Shown here in pieces: positions 17,652 through 27,739 of a stretch of DNA of 64,000 nt. A program made the position numbers and the translations under genes. The first letter of the stretch is position 1. The number at the start of each line of letters is the position of its first letter. Below the pieces are notes generated by a model. It was not told where the DNA came from. It did no database searches and saw only the letters and a program-made list of their open reading frames with translations. Source of the stretch: Cupriavidus lacunae (GTDB taxonomy: Bacteria; Pseudomonadota; Gammaproteobacteria; Burkholderiales; Burkholderiaceae); assembly GCF_003353055.1 (NCBI RefSeq), contig NZ_QKWJ01000001.1, positions 250,235-314,234 of the forward strand. The letters run 5' to 3'.

Positions 17652-18371
17652 CTACGCTTCGCCGCCCGCCACGCGCAACGCAGGCGGCGCGCGTACGGCC
17701 TGCGTCTCTGCCGCCACGGCGGCGCCGCCGGCATCCAGCGTCTTGAGCGCGCCGCGCTGGCGCAGCAGGTGGGTCTTCATCATCGCCTCGGCGCCTTCAG
17801 GGTCCCGGGCCTTGAGCGCGGCAAACACCGACAGGTGCTCGGCGCACGATTCCTGGATCCGGCCCGGCAGCTTCAGGCTCTTGTGGCGCGACAGCCGCAG
17901 CACCTTGCGCAGGTCGCTGATCAGCCCCGTCAGCCAGCGGTTGCCGGCCAGCCGCTGGATCGCTTCATGGATCTGGGCGTTGGTCTCGTAGTAGGCGTCG
18001 ATGTCGCCGGCCTGCGCGTAGCGCGCCAGGTCGGCATGCAGGCCGTCCAGCGCGTCCAGGTCGGCGCGCGTGGCGTTGCGGGCGGCCTCATAGGCGCAAC
18101 GCCCTTCCAGCAGCGCCATCAGCGGGAAGATCTCATCCAGGTCCTGCTCGGAGAGTTCATTGACGAAGCAGCCGCGGCGCGGCTCCAGCCGCACCAGGCC
18201 CTCGGCGGCCAGCACCTTGAGCGCCTCGCGCAGCGGCGTGCGCGAGATGCCCAGCATTTCGGCCATGGCGTTCTCGTCGATCCATGCGCCGGGCACCAAC
18301 CTGTGCGCGTCGATCATGGCGCGCAACCGGTCTGCCACTTCCAGATACAACGCCTGCTGGACGATGCGCAT
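17652..18371 (-). CDS. GntR-family (FadR subfamily) regulator of the malonate operon
   Basis: A 239-aa regulator: an N-terminal winged helix (DENAMAEMLGISRTPLREALKVLAAEGLVRLEPRRGCFV, in consecutive pieces from about residue 32), then an all-helical FCD ligand domain with metal-type residues in NAQIHEAI and SCAEHLSVF. The ATG at 18371 has GGGGGAAG 4 nt upstream; the frame is open further but without a ribosome site. As first gene of the operon it is probably autoregulated through the dyad at 18447-18465. Equivalent to MatR of malonate clusters by position. Confidence 0.85.
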   Translation of the reverse strand: MRIVQQALYLEVADRLRAMIDAHRLVPGAWIDENAMAEMLGISRTPLREALKVLAAEGLVRLEPRRGCFVNELSEQDLDEIFPLMALLEGRCAYEAARNATRADLDALDGLHADLARYAQAGDIDAYYETNAQIHEAIQRLAGNRWLTGLISDLRKVLRLSRHKSLKLPGRIQESCAEHLSVFAALKARDPEGAEAMMKTHLLRQRGALKTLDAGGAAVAAETQAVRAPPALRVAGGEA

Positions 18372-18446
18372 GCTTCCCCCGGGTCTCTTTGACGTGACCG
18401 GGCCGCCGATCACGATCCGGCTGTGGGAACCGATGCGCCCCGTTCG

Positions 18447-18465
18447 CCATAATTCATAATTATGG
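18447..18465. promoter_or_regulatory. Perfect inverted repeat, likely operator of the malonate regulator
   Basis: CCATAATT-CAT-AATTATGG is an exact 8-bp inverted repeat around a 3-nt spacer, an AT-rich island in GC-rich DNA, 76 nt upstream of the regulator ATG. FadR-type GntR proteins bind dyads of this size. Confidence 0.65.
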
Positions 18466-19179
18466 ATTAGGACGTGAACGATACAAGGGATTTCGATGCT
18501 GCGCTGCAACCGCCCGGAAAACCGGCGTTGCGCTGGGTGTCGCGGAAAAAACCGCGGAGAAGAAAGGAGATATGGCGCGAGGTGCGGCGGGCGTTTCCCT
18601 GCCTCCCCGCTAGGAAACGCCCGCGCCTGAAAAGAACTGCCTGTACTACTGTTTCATCGCAGGCGGTCACCGTGAGCGTCCGCCGCGTGGGTCCATGGAT
18701 TAGCTGGCGCTGGCCCTGCACCACCCCTTGAAACGCGCTGGATGCGCGGATTTTCCCGTGCCCGTATAGGTTCGTGAAGCGCGGCAAGTGACCCTTGACC
18801 CTACAGGCCTACTCCCCCCTGGCGCTACCGTGGCGACTGTGGCTTGCCGCTCATCTTGTAACAAGATCCATAGCGATTTGCGTGCCAGCGGGACTAAGTC
18901 CCTGATTTTATTGATGGCGCGCATTCGAAACTTGTTACAGAATGAGATCAGTGTAACAGAATGTTTCTAGACTGTTACGCGGGTTTTCCCACATTCGCGC
19001 TGGCGGGACCTGGCTGGCGGCAACTGCATATGCAGATTGTGCCGTCTCCGTTATTTATCGGTGCGAGAATGTGAGCGCATCGCCGCAAATGTCCCGATTG
19101 ATGTGGTTGCATTTCTGAAACTACGGAAAAGATTGCTGTCTTTTACTGTCGTTTTCCAAACACACCTGGAGCTCCCGCC
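18466..19179. other. Long intergenic region with TGTTACA-type operator cluster
   Basis: No convincing gene is seen in these 714 bases. Base composition is less GC-rich than in the neighbouring genes near 18850-19150. Four related elements sit together: ATCTTGTAACAAGAT (18853-18867, perfect 7-bp arms around one base), TGTTACA (18933-18939), TGTAACA (18952-18958), and TGTTAC (18973-18978). The middle two form an inverted pair 12 nt apart. They lie 200-330 nt before the yjgN-like gene and face it. Confidence 0.5.
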
Positions 19180-20265
19180 ATGCAAGCTGGCAGCAGCGAT
19201 TTCACCCTGGCCGACGACGCGGCCTTCCCCGCCGAACCACGCCATGCCGCACCGCGGCCGCTGGCCCTGACCTTCAACGGATCCGGCTCGGAGTATTTCC
19301 GGATCTGGATCGTCAATGTGCTGCTGACCCTGGTCACGTTCGGCATCTATTCGGCCTGGGCCAAGGTCCGCACGCTGCAGTACTTTTATCGCAATACGCA
19401 GCTCGACGGCGCCAGCTTCGACTACCACGGCAAGCCGTCGGCAATCCTGAAAGGCCGCGCCATCGTGTTTGCGCTGGTGTTCGCCTTCCAGATCGCCTCG
19501 ACCTTCTCACCCTTCCTCGCACTGGCGATGCTGGTGGCGCTGCTGGCGCTATTCCCGTTGCTGCTGGTGCGTTCGCTGCGTTTTCGCATGGCCAACTCCA
19601 GCTACCGCGGCCTGCGCTTCGCCTTCACCGGCGGCGATGCCGATGCCTATAAGGTGTTCGTGCTGTGGCCGCTGGCGGCAGTGGCCACGCTGGGCTTGCT
19701 GGGGCCGGTGGCGCATCAGCGCTTCAAGCGTTATCAGCACAACCACACCCGCTTCGGCACCGCACCGTTTGCCTTCGACGCCGGCGCGGGCGCTTTCTAC
19801 AGGGTCTACCTGCGTGCCTTCGGCGTGATGGTGGCGCTGGTCGCGGCCGCGGCGCTGGCCGGCTTCGTGCTGGGCGCGAGCGCTTCGGGCAAGGCGGGCA
19901 TGATGCTGTCGTTCGGCATCGGCGTGGGCGGTTTCTACCTGGCGCTGCTGGCCGTCAGCCCTTACGTGATGGCGCGCCTGCAGAATGTCGTGTGGAGCCA
20001 CACCACGCTGGCGCCGCATGCGTTTCGCAGCGAGGTCGGCGCGGCCCGCATGGTCTTTATCTTCGTCACCAACCTGATCGCCATCGCGCTGACGCTGGGC
20101 CTGTTCCTGCCGTTCGCGCGGGTGCGCTCGGCGCGCTACCGGCTCGAATGCGTGACCATGCTGGCGGCCGGTCCGCTCGACAGCTTCGTGGCCGGCGAGG
20201 CGCAGCAAGTGGGTGCGCTGGGCGAGGCGGCGGTAGACTGGTACGACATCGACATCGCGCTCTGA
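19180..20265 (+). CDS. YjgN/DUF898 family inner-membrane protein
   Basis: A 361-aa integral membrane protein of the DUF898 family. The repeated family signature appears twice: FRIWIVNVLLTLVTFGIYSAWAKVR (about residues 47-71, in two halves) and FVTNLIAIALTLGLFLPFARVR near residue 300. About seven membrane spans are expected. Function is unknown. It is followed 28 nt later by an M48 peptidase; DUF898 and M48 genes adjacent to each other suggest a shared membrane-protein job, which is inference. Confidence 0.82.
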   Translation: MQAGSSDFTLADDAAFPAEPRHAAPRPLALTFNGSGSEYFRIWIVNVLLTLVTFGIYSAWAKVRTLQYFYRNTQLDGASFDYHGKPSAILKGRAIVFALVFAFQIASTFSPFLALAMLVALLALFPLLLVRSLRFRMANSSYRGLRFAFTGGDADAYKVFVLWPLAAVATLGLLGPVAHQRFKRYQHNHTRFGTAPFAFDAGAGAFYRVYLRAFGVMVALVAAAALAGFVLGASASGKAGMMLSFGIGVGGFYLALLAVSPYVMARLQNVVWSHTTLAPHAFRSEVGAARMVFIFVTNLIAIALTLGLFLPFARVRSARYRLECVTMLAAGPLDSFVAGEAQQVGALGEAAVDWYDIDIAL

Positions 20266-20293
20266 GGCGCCATGCGCTGATCACGCCAGCACC

Positions 20294-21313
20294 ATGATCC
20301 CAGTCACCTTCTTCGATGGCCGCTCGTCGCGCGCGCATCCGGCCACGCTGGCCGTCGAGGCACAGCAGGCCGTGCTGCGCGACGCTTCCGGCGGCGAACT
20401 GCGGCGCGCGCCGCTGTCGGACCTGCGCGTGTCCGAACGCGTACGCCGCGCGCCGCGGCTGGTCACCTTTGCCGACGGCGCCTTCTGCGAGATCACCGAC
20501 CACGCCGCCTTCGACCACATGCTGGCCGCCACTGGCCACCGCGACAGTCTGGTGGCGCGCGCGCAAAACAGCTGGCGCCTGGCCGGCCTCGCCGTGGCGG
20601 CGCTGGTTGCGGTACTGGTGCTGGGCTACTACGTGCTGCTGCCATGGGGCGCGGGCATGATGGCGCGCGCGGTGCCGCCCGAGCTGGAGGCCCGTCTCGG
20701 CAAGCTGACCCTGGCGAGCCTGGACAACGGCGTGGTCAAGCCGACGCAATTGCCGGCCGCGGAGCAGCAGCGCATCCGCTCGGGCTTCGCGGCGCTGCGG
20801 CGGCCGCCCGATGCCGGGCACGACTACCAGATCCTGTTCCGCCAGGGCGGAGAAATCGGCGCCAATGCGCTGGCCTTGCCGGGCGGCACCATCGTGGTCA
20901 CCGACGAACTGGTCAGCCTGGCGGGCACCGGTCCCGGCATGATGGGCGTGCTGGCCCACGAAGCGGGCCACGTGGCCAGGCGCCACGGACTGCAGCAGGT
21001 GATCCAGGGGTCGGCGCTGGCCGCGCTGTCGGCCTACCTGTTCGGCGATATCTCGTCGGTGCTGGCGGGCGTGCCGGCAGCCATGCTGACGCTGCGCTAT
21101 TCACGCGAGCACGAGCGCGAGGCCGACGCCTATGCGATCGAGGTCATGCAGCGCAATGGCCTGCCGCCAGCGGCGCTGGCCGACGTGCTGGTCAGGCTGG
21201 AGAACCGGCGCGGTTCGGCGTCGGACGCCGAGCCGGAGCGCGGCCAGGACTTCATGTCGACCCACCCGCAAACGCAGGCGCGCATCGACGCCCTGCGCCG
21301 CGCCGGCAAATAG
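20294..21313 (+). CDS. M48-family membrane-anchored zinc metallopeptidase
   Basis: A 339-aa protein with one clear transmembrane span (residues 96-116). The peptidase domain has the zinc motif HEAGH at 222-226 and the third ligand glutamate in REHEREADAYA. The C-terminal MSTHPQTQARIDAL stretch is typical of M48 (BepA/HtpX-like) enzymes. The first 90 residues resemble a small soluble domain instead of a signal peptide. Likely cleaves or chaperones envelope proteins. Pairs with the upstream DUF898 gene. Confidence 0.87.
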   Translation: MIPVTFFDGRSSRAHPATLAVEAQQAVLRDASGGELRRAPLSDLRVSERVRRAPRLVTFADGAFCEITDHAAFDHMLAATGHRDSLVARAQNSWRLAGLAVAALVAVLVLGYYVLLPWGAGMMARAVPPELEARLGKLTLASLDNGVVKPTQLPAAEQQRIRSGFAALRRPPDAGHDYQILFRQGGEIGANALALPGGTIVVTDELVSLAGTGPGMMGVLAHEAGHVARRHGLQQVIQGSALAALSAYLFGDISSVLAGVPAAMLTLRYSREHEREADAYAIEVMQRNGLPPAALADVLVRLENRRGSASDAEPERGQDFMSTHPQTQARIDALRRAGK

Positions 21314-21332
21314 CGCAGGCCGGAACCGGAAC

Positions 21333-22151
21333 TCAGGCCGCCGGCTGCGATGCGCCGGCGCCGGTCTGGCGCCGGTAGGCCCAGACCACCATGGCGATGC
21401 CGGCCAGGATCATCGGCAGGCTCAGCCACTGGCCCATCGACAGCTTCAGCGCCAGCAGGCCCAGGAAGTTGTCGGGCTCGCGCGCGAACTCCGCGACAAA
21501 GCGGAAGGCGCCGTAACCGATCAGGAATACGCCCGATACCGCGCCCATCGGCCGCGGCTTGCGCGCAAACAGCCACAGGATGATGAACAGCGCCACGCCT
21601 TCACCCGCGAACTGATAGAGCTGCGACGGATGGCGCGGGATGTTGTCGCCGGCCTGCGGGAAGATCATGCCCCACGGCAGGTCGGTGGCACGGCCCCACA
21701 GCTCGCCGTTGATGAAGTTGCCGATGCGCCCGGCGGCCAGCCCACAGGGAATCATCGGCGCGATGAAATCGGTCACTTCCATCCAGTGGCGCCGGCGCAG
21801 TCTGCCGAACAGCCACATCGCCACGACCACGCCCAGGAAGCCGCCATGGAAGGCCATGCCGCCTTCCCATACCTTGAAGATCTCGATCGGGTGGGACAGG
21901 TAGTAGGACGGCTTGTAGAACAGCACATAGCCCAGCCGCCCGCCCAGGATCACGCCCAGCACGCCGAAGAACAGCATGTCGTCCAGGTCGCGCGTGGTCC
22001 AGCCCTTGGCCGCGATATGCGGCTGGCGGATGCGCAGGCGCCCGAACCACAGGAACATGATGAACCCGGCCAGGTACATCAGCCCGTACCAGCGGATGGC
22101 AAGCGGGCCCAGGTGGATGGCTACCGGGTCGAACTGGGGATGAATCAGCAT
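21333..22151 (-). CDS. lgt: Prolipoprotein diacylglyceryl transferase Lgt
   Basis: A 272-aa polytopic enzyme that transfers diacylglycerol from phosphatidylglycerol to the lipobox cysteine of prolipoproteins. The signature [16 protein letters not shown], the [14 protein letters not shown] loop and the RHPSQLYQ segment are intact. ATG 22151 gives the usual N-terminus ([23 protein letters not shown], first 20 or so residues), although the frame is open upstream. Confidence 0.95.
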   Translation of the reverse strand: MLIHPQFDPVAIHLGPLAIRWYGLMYLAGFIMFLWFGRLRIRQPHIAAKGWTTRDLDDMLFFGVLGVILGGRLGYVLFYKPSYYLSHPIEIFKVWEGGMAFHGGFLGVVVAMWLFGRLRRRHWMEVTDFIAPMIPCGLAAGRIGNFINGELWGRATDLPWGMIFPQAGDNIPRHPSQLYQFAGEGVALFIILWLFARKPRPMGAVSGVFLIGYGAFRFVAEFAREPDNFLGLLALKLSMGQWLSLPMILAGIAMVVWAYRRQTGAGASQPAA

Positions 22152-22221
22152 GTTGGCGTGAATGGTGGTTGAAAAGGCCGCAGCCTGCGTATTGTCCGCG
22201 GCCTCGGTGACATTCGTGAGG

Positions 22222-23172
22222 TCAGCGACGGGCAAGCCCGGCTGTGCCCGCTTCTTGCGCAAGCGCGGTCGCAATGTCGATGAATGAGCGCAGCACCGGC
22301 GCCACGCCGGTGGACGCGCCGTCGCGCCACACCAGGCCGGTCTCGATCTGCGGGCCGGCCTCGCGCAGCGCCAGGTACGACACGCCGGTGCGGCGAAGGT
22401 TGCACAGCGACGCCGGCACCAACGCCACGCCCATGCCGGCCGACACCAGGCTGACAATGGTCTGCATCTGGATGGCTTCCTGCGCGATCACGGGCACCAG
22501 GCCCTCGCGCGCATAGTAGCCCGTAATGATGTCATAAAACGCTGGCGCGCTTCGGCGCGGGAAGATGATCAGCGGTTCATGGGCGGCCTCGCGTAGCGAA
22601 ACCGTACCGTCAGGCAGCGACACGCTGCCATCGCCCGCTGCCCGCCAGCCGTCGGGCACGGCCAGCACCAGCGGCTCGCTGACCAGCGGCAGGTAGGCCA
22701 GCCCGTGCGGCATGGCCGGCAGCTGCGGCCGGATCACCAGGCCGGCATCGATCGCGCCTTCCATCAGCGCTTCGAGCTGTACGTCGCTGGTGGCCTCGCG
22801 CAATTGCAGCTGCACCTCCGGGTGGCGGGCACGGAAGCGCCGTAGCAGGTCAGGCAGGATGCCGTAGTCGGCGGTGCTGACAAAGGCCAGCGACAGCGAC
22901 CCCAACTCGCCCCGCGCCAGCCGCTGCGCCAGCCCGGGCAGCGCCGCGGCATCGGCCAGCACGCGCCGCACCTCGGGCAGCCACTGCTGGCCGGCCGGCG
23001 TCAGCGCCACCGAGCGCCGCGTGCGCGCGAACAGCTGCACGCCGATCTCCTCTTCCAGCGCCTGGATCTGCTGCGACAAGGGCGGCTGCGTCATCGACAG
23101 GCGCTGCGCCGCGCGGCCGAAATGCAACTCTTCCGCCACTGTGACGAAGTAACGCAGCTGGCGCAGGTCCAA
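22222..23172 (-). CDS. LysR-type transcriptional regulator, divergent from ilvD
   Basis: A 316-aa LysR protein: an N-terminal winged helix ([23 protein letters not shown], residues about 3-25), [17 protein letters not shown], then the two-lobed effector domain. The aromatic-degradation-type CbnR/BenM look (RQLRYFV, AVAEELHF) hints at an aromatic or branched acid effector, but that is weak. TTG at 23172 is the best start: GGAG sits 5 nt before it and the protein then begins exactly at the conserved DLRQLRYF. An ATG at 23232 would add 20 residues. The perfect dyad at 23207-23225 lies just upstream. Confidence 0.83.
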   Translation of the reverse strand: MDLRQLRYFVTVAEELHFGRAAQRLSMTQPPLSQQIQALEEEIGVQLFARTRRSVALTPAGQQWLPEVRRVLADAAALPGLAQRLARGELGSLSLAFVSTADYGILPDLLRRFRARHPEVQLQLREATSDVQLEALMEGAIDAGLVIRPQLPAMPHGLAYLPLVSEPLVLAVPDGWRAAGDGSVSLPDGTVSLREAAHEPLIIFPRRSAPAFYDIITGYYAREGLVPVIAQEAIQMQTIVSLVSAGMGVALVPASLCNLRRTGVSYLALREAGPQIETGLVWRDGASTGVAPVLRSFIDIATALAQEAGTAGLARR

Positions 23173-23206
23173 TATGGCTCCTGATATCTTTTTCGACTCA
23201 ATAAAG

Positions 23207-23225
23207 GTCAAATAATATATTTGAC
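23207..23225. promoter_or_regulatory. Perfect inverted repeat between the LysR gene and ilvD
   Basis: GTCAAATA-ATA-TATTTGAC is an exact 8-bp dyad with a 3-nt centre, very AT-rich against the surroundings. It lies 35 nt from the LysR start and about 110 nt before ilvD, where an autoregulatory LysR site would be expected. Confidence 0.6.
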
Positions 23226-23332
23226 ACTCCAAAACGCAAGCGTCATTCTTTGGCGCACAACATCGCCGCCGCGCGTTCGGCTTTCAGGCGCAGCGCGGAG
23301 CGGCACTGAAGATCCCCCGGAGACTTCCCACC

Positions 23333-25006
23333 ATGGCATTCAACAAGCGCTCGCAGAACATCACGCAAGGCGTGGCACGTTCCCCCAACCGCTCGATGTA
23401 CTACGCACTCGGCTACCAGAAGGAAGACTTCGACAAGCCGATGGTGGGCATCGCCAACGGCCATTCGACCATCACCCCCTGCAACGCCGGCCTGCAGCGC
23501 CTGGCCGATGCCGCCATCGACGCCATCAAGGCATCGGGCGCCAACCCGCAGGTGTTCGGCACCCCGACCATCTCGGACGGCATGTCGATGGGTACCGAGG
23601 GCATGAAGTACTCGCTGATCTCGCGCGAAGTCATTGCCGACTGCATCGAGACCGCGGCGCAGGGCCAGTGGATGGACGGCGTGGTCGTGATCGGCGGCTG
23701 CGACAAGAACATGCCGGGCGGCATGATCGCGCTGGCGCGCACCAACGTGCCGGGCATCTACGTGTACGGCGGCACCATCAAGCCGGGCAACTGGAAGGGC
23801 AAGGACCTGACCATCGTCTCGTCGTTCGAGGCCGTGGGCGAATTCACCGCCGGGCGCATGAGCCAGGAAGACTTCGAGGGCGTGGAAAAGAACGCCTGCC
23901 CGTCCACCGGCTCGTGCGGCGGCATGTACACCGCCAACACCATGAGCTCGTCGTTCGAGGCGCTGGGCATGTCGCTGCTATATTCGTCGACCATGGCCAA
24001 CCCCGACCAGGAAAAGGTCGACAGCGCCGCCGAATCGGCCCGCGTGCTGGTGGAAGCCGTCAAGCAGGACATCAAGCCGCGCGACATCATCACGCGCAAG
24101 TCGATCGAGAACGCGGTGGCGCTGATCATGGCCACCGGCGGCTCGACCAACGCCGTGCTGCACTACCTGGCCATCGCCCACGCCGCCGAGGTCGAATGGA
24201 CCATCGACGACTTCGAGCGCATCCGCCGCAAGGTGCCGGTGATCTGCAACCTGAAGCCGTCGGGCCAGTACGTGGCGACCGACCTGCACCGCGCCGGCGG
24301 CATCCCGCAGGTGATGAAGATCCTGCTCAAGGCGGGCCTCTTGCACGGCGACTGCCTGACCATCACCGGCCGCACGCTGGCTGAAGAACTGGAAAACGTG
24401 CCCGACGCCCCGCGCGCCGACCAGGACGTGATCCTGCCGATCGACAAGGCGCTCTACGCCGAGGGCCACCTGGCCATCCTGAAGGGCAACCTGGCCGAAG
24501 AAGGCGCGGTCGCCAAGATCAGCGGCCTGAAGAACCCGGTCATCACCGGCCCGGCCCGCGTGTTCGAGGACGAGCAGAGCGCGATGGACGCCATCCTGGC
24601 CGACAAGATCAAAGCCGGCGACATCCTGGTGCTGCGCTACCTGGGCCCCAAGGGCGGCCCCGGCATGCCGGAAATGCTGGCCCCGACCTCGGCGATCATC
24701 GGCAAGGGCCTGGGCGAATCGGTCGGCTTCATCACCGACGGCCGCTTCTCGGGCGGCACCTGGGGCATGGTGGTCGGCCATGTGGCGCCGGAAGCGTACG
24801 TGGGCGGCACCATCGCGCTGGTGCAGGAAGGCGACTCGATCACCATCGACGCGCACAAGCTGCTGCTGCAGCTGAACGTGTCCGATGAAGAACTGGCCAG
24901 GCGCCGCGGCAGCTGGAAGCAGCCGGCCCCGCGCTACACCCGCGGCGTGCTGGCGAAGTTCTCGAAGCTGGCGTCGACGGCCAGCAAGGGTGCGGTCACG
25001 GACTGA
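23333..25006 (+). CDS. ilvD: Dihydroxy-acid dehydratase IlvD
   Basis: A 557-aa Fe-S dehydratase of the IlvD/Edd family, normal length. Cysteine motifs [10 protein letters not shown] and [17 protein letters not shown] carry cluster ligands. It makes 2-keto acids from dihydroxy-isovalerate and dihydroxy-methylvalerate in valine, isoleucine and pantothenate synthesis. Transcribed alone, with a strong terminator directly after it. Confidence 0.95.
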   Translation: MAFNKRSQNITQGVARSPNRSMYYALGYQKEDFDKPMVGIANGHSTITPCNAGLQRLADAAIDAIKASGANPQVFGTPTISDGMSMGTEGMKYSLISREVIADCIETAAQGQWMDGVVVIGGCDKNMPGGMIALARTNVPGIYVYGGTIKPGNWKGKDLTIVSSFEAVGEFTAGRMSQEDFEGVEKNACPSTGSCGGMYTANTMSSSFEALGMSLLYSSTMANPDQEKVDSAAESARVLVEAVKQDIKPRDIITRKSIENAVALIMATGGSTNAVLHYLAIAHAAEVEWTIDDFERIRRKVPVICNLKPSGQYVATDLHRAGGIPQVMKILLKAGLLHGDCLTITGRTLAEELENVPDAPRADQDVILPIDKALYAEGHLAILKGNLAEEGAVAKISGLKNPVITGPARVFEDEQSAMDAILADKIKAGDILVLRYLGPKGGPGMPEMLAPTSAIIGKGLGESVGFITDGRFSGGTWGMVVGHVAPEAYVGGTIALVQEGDSITIDAHKLLLQLNVSDEELARRRGSWKQPAPRYTRGVLAKFSKLASTASKGAVTD

Positions 25007-25024
25007 TTACGGCGCGCCAGATGT

Positions 25025-25059
25025 CAAAAAGCCTGCGATCGCTCGCAGGCTTTTTTTTT
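25025..25059 (+). terminator. Rho-independent terminator of ilvD
   Basis: The stem AGCCTGCGA / TCGCAGGCT has a TCGC loop, A-run before and nine T residues after. The A-run also makes it usable for transcripts from the opposite side. Confidence 0.92.
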
Positions 25060-25083
25060 CGGCCACTGGCAGCAAGTGCCGGC

Positions 25084-25536
25084 TCAATCCCTGCCCGGCG
25101 TCTTCTCAATCTCCTCCAGCGTCGCATCCAGCCACTCAACCAGCCGCGCTTCCAGCGACTGTGTCAGCTCGCTGGCCAGTTGCGCCGTCAGCGGCGCCAG
25201 CCGCGACTGCAGCGTGGCTTCGGTGTGGGCGGCCACGACCTGCGGCCATTCGGTGCGAAAGCGCATCATCACGCGGCTGAGCAGTTCGGTGCGGACCGCG
25301 CGCAGGTCGTCTTCGCCCGGATCGCGGACCTCGGCGTGCGCGGCGGGCTGCGCCGGCGGCTCGCCGGTATCGCCCACCTGCATCACCAGCCCGGCATCGT
25401 CCATGCCGAAGGTATCGATCACGCCGCCCTGCGGCGCGGTCTCTGCATCCGGCAGTTCAACGACCTCGGTCAGCAGCGGAATGCTGTCGTTCGGGCCTGG
25501 GCGCGGGATCACCCGCGAGGTGGTGCGTTCGCTCAT
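25084..25536 (-). CDS. Conserved hypothetical protein following holC (DUF2486-like)
   Basis: A 150-aa soluble protein with no membrane segment. The N-terminal half is polar and Pro-rich; the C-terminal half (residues about 78-145) is amphipathic helix, with repeated QSRLAPLTAQLASELTQSLE-type patterning suitable for oligomerisation. It resembles a small family found next to holC in Burkholderiaceae, from memory of gene order. Function unknown. Start overlaps the holC stop by 4 nt, so the two are coupled. Confidence 0.7.
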   Translation of the reverse strand: MSERTTSRVIPRPGPNDSIPLLTEVVELPDAETAPQGGVIDTFGMDDAGLVMQVGDTGEPPAQPAAHAEVRDPGEDDLRAVRTELLSRVMMRFRTEWPQVVAAHTEATLQSRLAPLTAQLASELTQSLEARLVEWLDATLEEIEKTPGRD

Positions 25537-25967
25537 GCGGCGTCTCCCTTGGGCTGGCCGATGTCGTGGTGCGTCAGCGGATAGCCGCGTTCGCGGTAGA
25601 AGCGGTAGCGCTGGCGGCCGGCCTCGCGCGCGGCATCGCCCGCGCCCACCACCTCGATCAGCCGTTCAAAGCTGGCAAACTGCGCCGGGGCCTCGTCCGC
25701 CAGGTTGATCAGCAGCTGGTGGTGCGGCACGCCTTCGGTGGTGGCGGCCAGCAGGATCGGGGTGACCGCCGCATTGGGGCTTTCCAGCCCGCAATGCGGC
25801 AGGAAGTCCAGCGCGGAGAACGTCCACAGGCGCGCGTCCAGGTCCGCCAGCTGCGCCGGCGCGCCGTGAATCACCACCTTTTGCCCGGCGCCGTAGGCCT
25901 TGCGGACCAGCCGGCAGACATAGCCGAGCACATCCGGCACGTTGCTGTGGAAGTCGATGCGCGTCAT
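25533..25967 (-). CDS. holC: DNA polymerase III subunit chi HolC
   Basis: A 144-aa chi subunit. The start MTRIDFHSNVPDVLGYVCRL and the GLESPNAAVTPILLA segment match the family. Chi links the clamp loader to single-strand-binding protein during replication. It lies 34 nt after pepA, the common pepA-holC order in proteobacteria. Confidence 0.92.
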   Translation of the reverse strand: MTRIDFHSNVPDVLGYVCRLVRKAYGAGQKVVIHGAPAQLADLDARLWTFSALDFLPHCGLESPNAAVTPILLAATTEGVPHHQLLINLADEAPAQFASFERLIEVVGAGDAAREAGRQRYRFYRERGYPLTHHDIGQPKGDAA

Positions 25968-26001
25968 GGACAGTCGATGCTCCTTGCTTTGACCGCCGCC
26001 C

Positions 26002-27552
26002 TCAGGCCGCGCGGTCCATCAGGAACTGCGTCAGCATCGGCACCGGGCGGCCGGTGGCGCCCTTGGCCGCGCCGCTCTTCCAGGCCGTGCCGGCGATGTC
26101 CAGGTGGGCCCAGTCGTACTTCTCGGTAAAGCGCGCCAGGAAGCAGGCCGCGGTGACGCTGCCGGCCGGGCGGCCGCCGATATTGCCCATGTCGGCAAAG
26201 TTGGACTTGAGCTGGTCCTGGTACTCGTCGTCCAGCGGCATGCGCCAGGCGGTGTCCATGGCGCGGCGGCCGGACTGGAGCAGGGCGTCGGCAAGCGCGT
26301 CGGAGCGCGCGTACAGGCCGCTGTTGACGTGGCCGAGCGCGATGATGCAGGCGCCGGTCAGGGTCGCCACGTCGATCACCGCGGCCGGCTTGAAGCGCTC
26401 CACGTAGGTCAGCGCGTCGCACAGGATCAGGCGGCCTTCGGCATCGGTGTTCAGGATCTCGATGGTCTGGCCGGACATGCTGGTGACCACGTCACCAGGC
26501 TTGGTGGCGATGCCACTCGGCATGTTCTCGCAGGTCGGGACCACGGCGACGACATTGAGCTTCAGGCCCATCTCGGCGGCGGCCTGGATCGTGCCCAGCA
26601 CCGAGGCGGCGCCGCACATGTCGTACTTCATCTCGTCCATGCCCTCGCCCGGCTTGAGCGAGATGCCGCCGGTGTCGAAGGTGATGCCCTTGCCCACCAG
26701 CACCACCGGCGCCTGCTTGGCGCCGGCGCCGTCATAGCGCAGCACGATGAACTGGGGCGGCTCCTCGCTGCCCTTGGTCACGGCCAGGAAGGCGCCCATG
26801 TTCAGGGCCTCGATCTGCTTGCGGCCCAGGATCTCGGCCTTGAGCTTGTGGCGCTTGGCAATGCCGCGGGCGGTATTGGCCAGGTAGGTCGGCGTACAGA
26901 TATTGGACGGCAGGTTGCCCAGGTCGCGCGTCAGCTCCATGCCGTTGGCGATGGCGGTGCCGCGCACTGCGGCCTGGGTGGCGGCGCGGGCGTCGGCGCT
27001 GTCGACCGCGATCACGACCTTGCGCAGCGATGACATGTCGCTGCCGTTGGGCTTGCCGCTGGCGGCAGTCTGGGCGTTGGCGCGCTTCAGGCCCGGATGG
27101 CGCTCCAGCAGGCGGTAGCCGGCGTCGCGCACCAGGGTGATGGTGGTGATGACGGCCCAGGCGACGTCGCGCTGCTGTGGCGCCTGTTGCGCCAGGCACC
27201 ACAGGGCCGTGGCCGCACGCGTGGACGACAAGGCACGCACGGCGGTACGGACCGCATCGGCAAAGGCCTTGTCGCTGAAATCGGCTTCCTTGCCCAGGCC
27301 CACCAGCAGCACGCGCGCGGCACCCACGCCGGCCACCTCATGCAGCATCAGGTGCGTGCCGCGCTTGCCCTCGAAGTCGCCCTGCTTGACCAGGCGGCCC
27401 ACCAAGCCCTTGGTGGCCACATCCAGGGCCTTGGCCACGCCGGCCAGGTTCTGGCCTTCGAACAGTCCAACCACGAGGCAGTCGGTCTTGGTCGCCAGGA
27501 AACCATTTTGGCCGGCTTTGCTCCAATCCAGGGCTTTTGTGCTAAATTCCAT
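26002..27552 (-). CDS. pepA: Leucyl aminopeptidase PepA
   Basis: A 516-aa M17 aminopeptidase. The N-terminal domain (to about 180) is followed by the catalytic domain with [17 protein letters not shown] (metal Lys/Asp), [11 protein letters not shown] and the signature NTDAEGRL. Active as a hexamer with two divalent metals; some homologues also bind DNA. ATG 27552 begins the conserved domain; the frame is open upstream to 27594. Divergent from lptF, a widely conserved arrangement. Confidence 0.95.
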   Translation of the reverse strand: MEFSTKALDWSKAGQNGFLATKTDCLVVGLFEGQNLAGVAKALDVATKGLVGRLVKQGDFEGKRGTHLMLHEVAGVGAARVLLVGLGKEADFSDKAFADAVRTAVRALSSTRAATALWCLAQQAPQQRDVAWAVITTITLVRDAGYRLLERHPGLKRANAQTAASGKPNGSDMSSLRKVVIAVDSADARAATQAAVRGTAIANGMELTRDLGNLPSNICTPTYLANTARGIAKRHKLKAEILGRKQIEALNMGAFLAVTKGSEEPPQFIVLRYDGAGAKQAPVVLVGKGITFDTGGISLKPGEGMDEMKYDMCGAASVLGTIQAAAEMGLKLNVVAVVPTCENMPSGIATKPGDVVTSMSGQTIEILNTDAEGRLILCDALTYVERFKPAAVIDVATLTGACIIALGHVNSGLYARSDALADALLQSGRRAMDTAWRMPLDDEYQDQLKSNFADMGNIGGRPAGSVTAACFLARFTEKYDWAHLDIAGTAWKSGAAKGATGRPVPMLTQFLMDRAA

Positions 27553-27739
27553 CGCGCTTCCTTCCAGGGGCTCGTTAGACACGAAAGCCTCCATTATCCG
27601 CGATTTTTACCCCGCGACCTGCCGCCGCTGATACGCCCCGGCCACGCTGACAGCACGCTGTGCCGCCAGCCAGCCGTTCTGCCAGGCACATCGCACGGCA
27701 CATCGCCCGCTCCGGCCGGCAGCCCGGAACCGAACCTGC

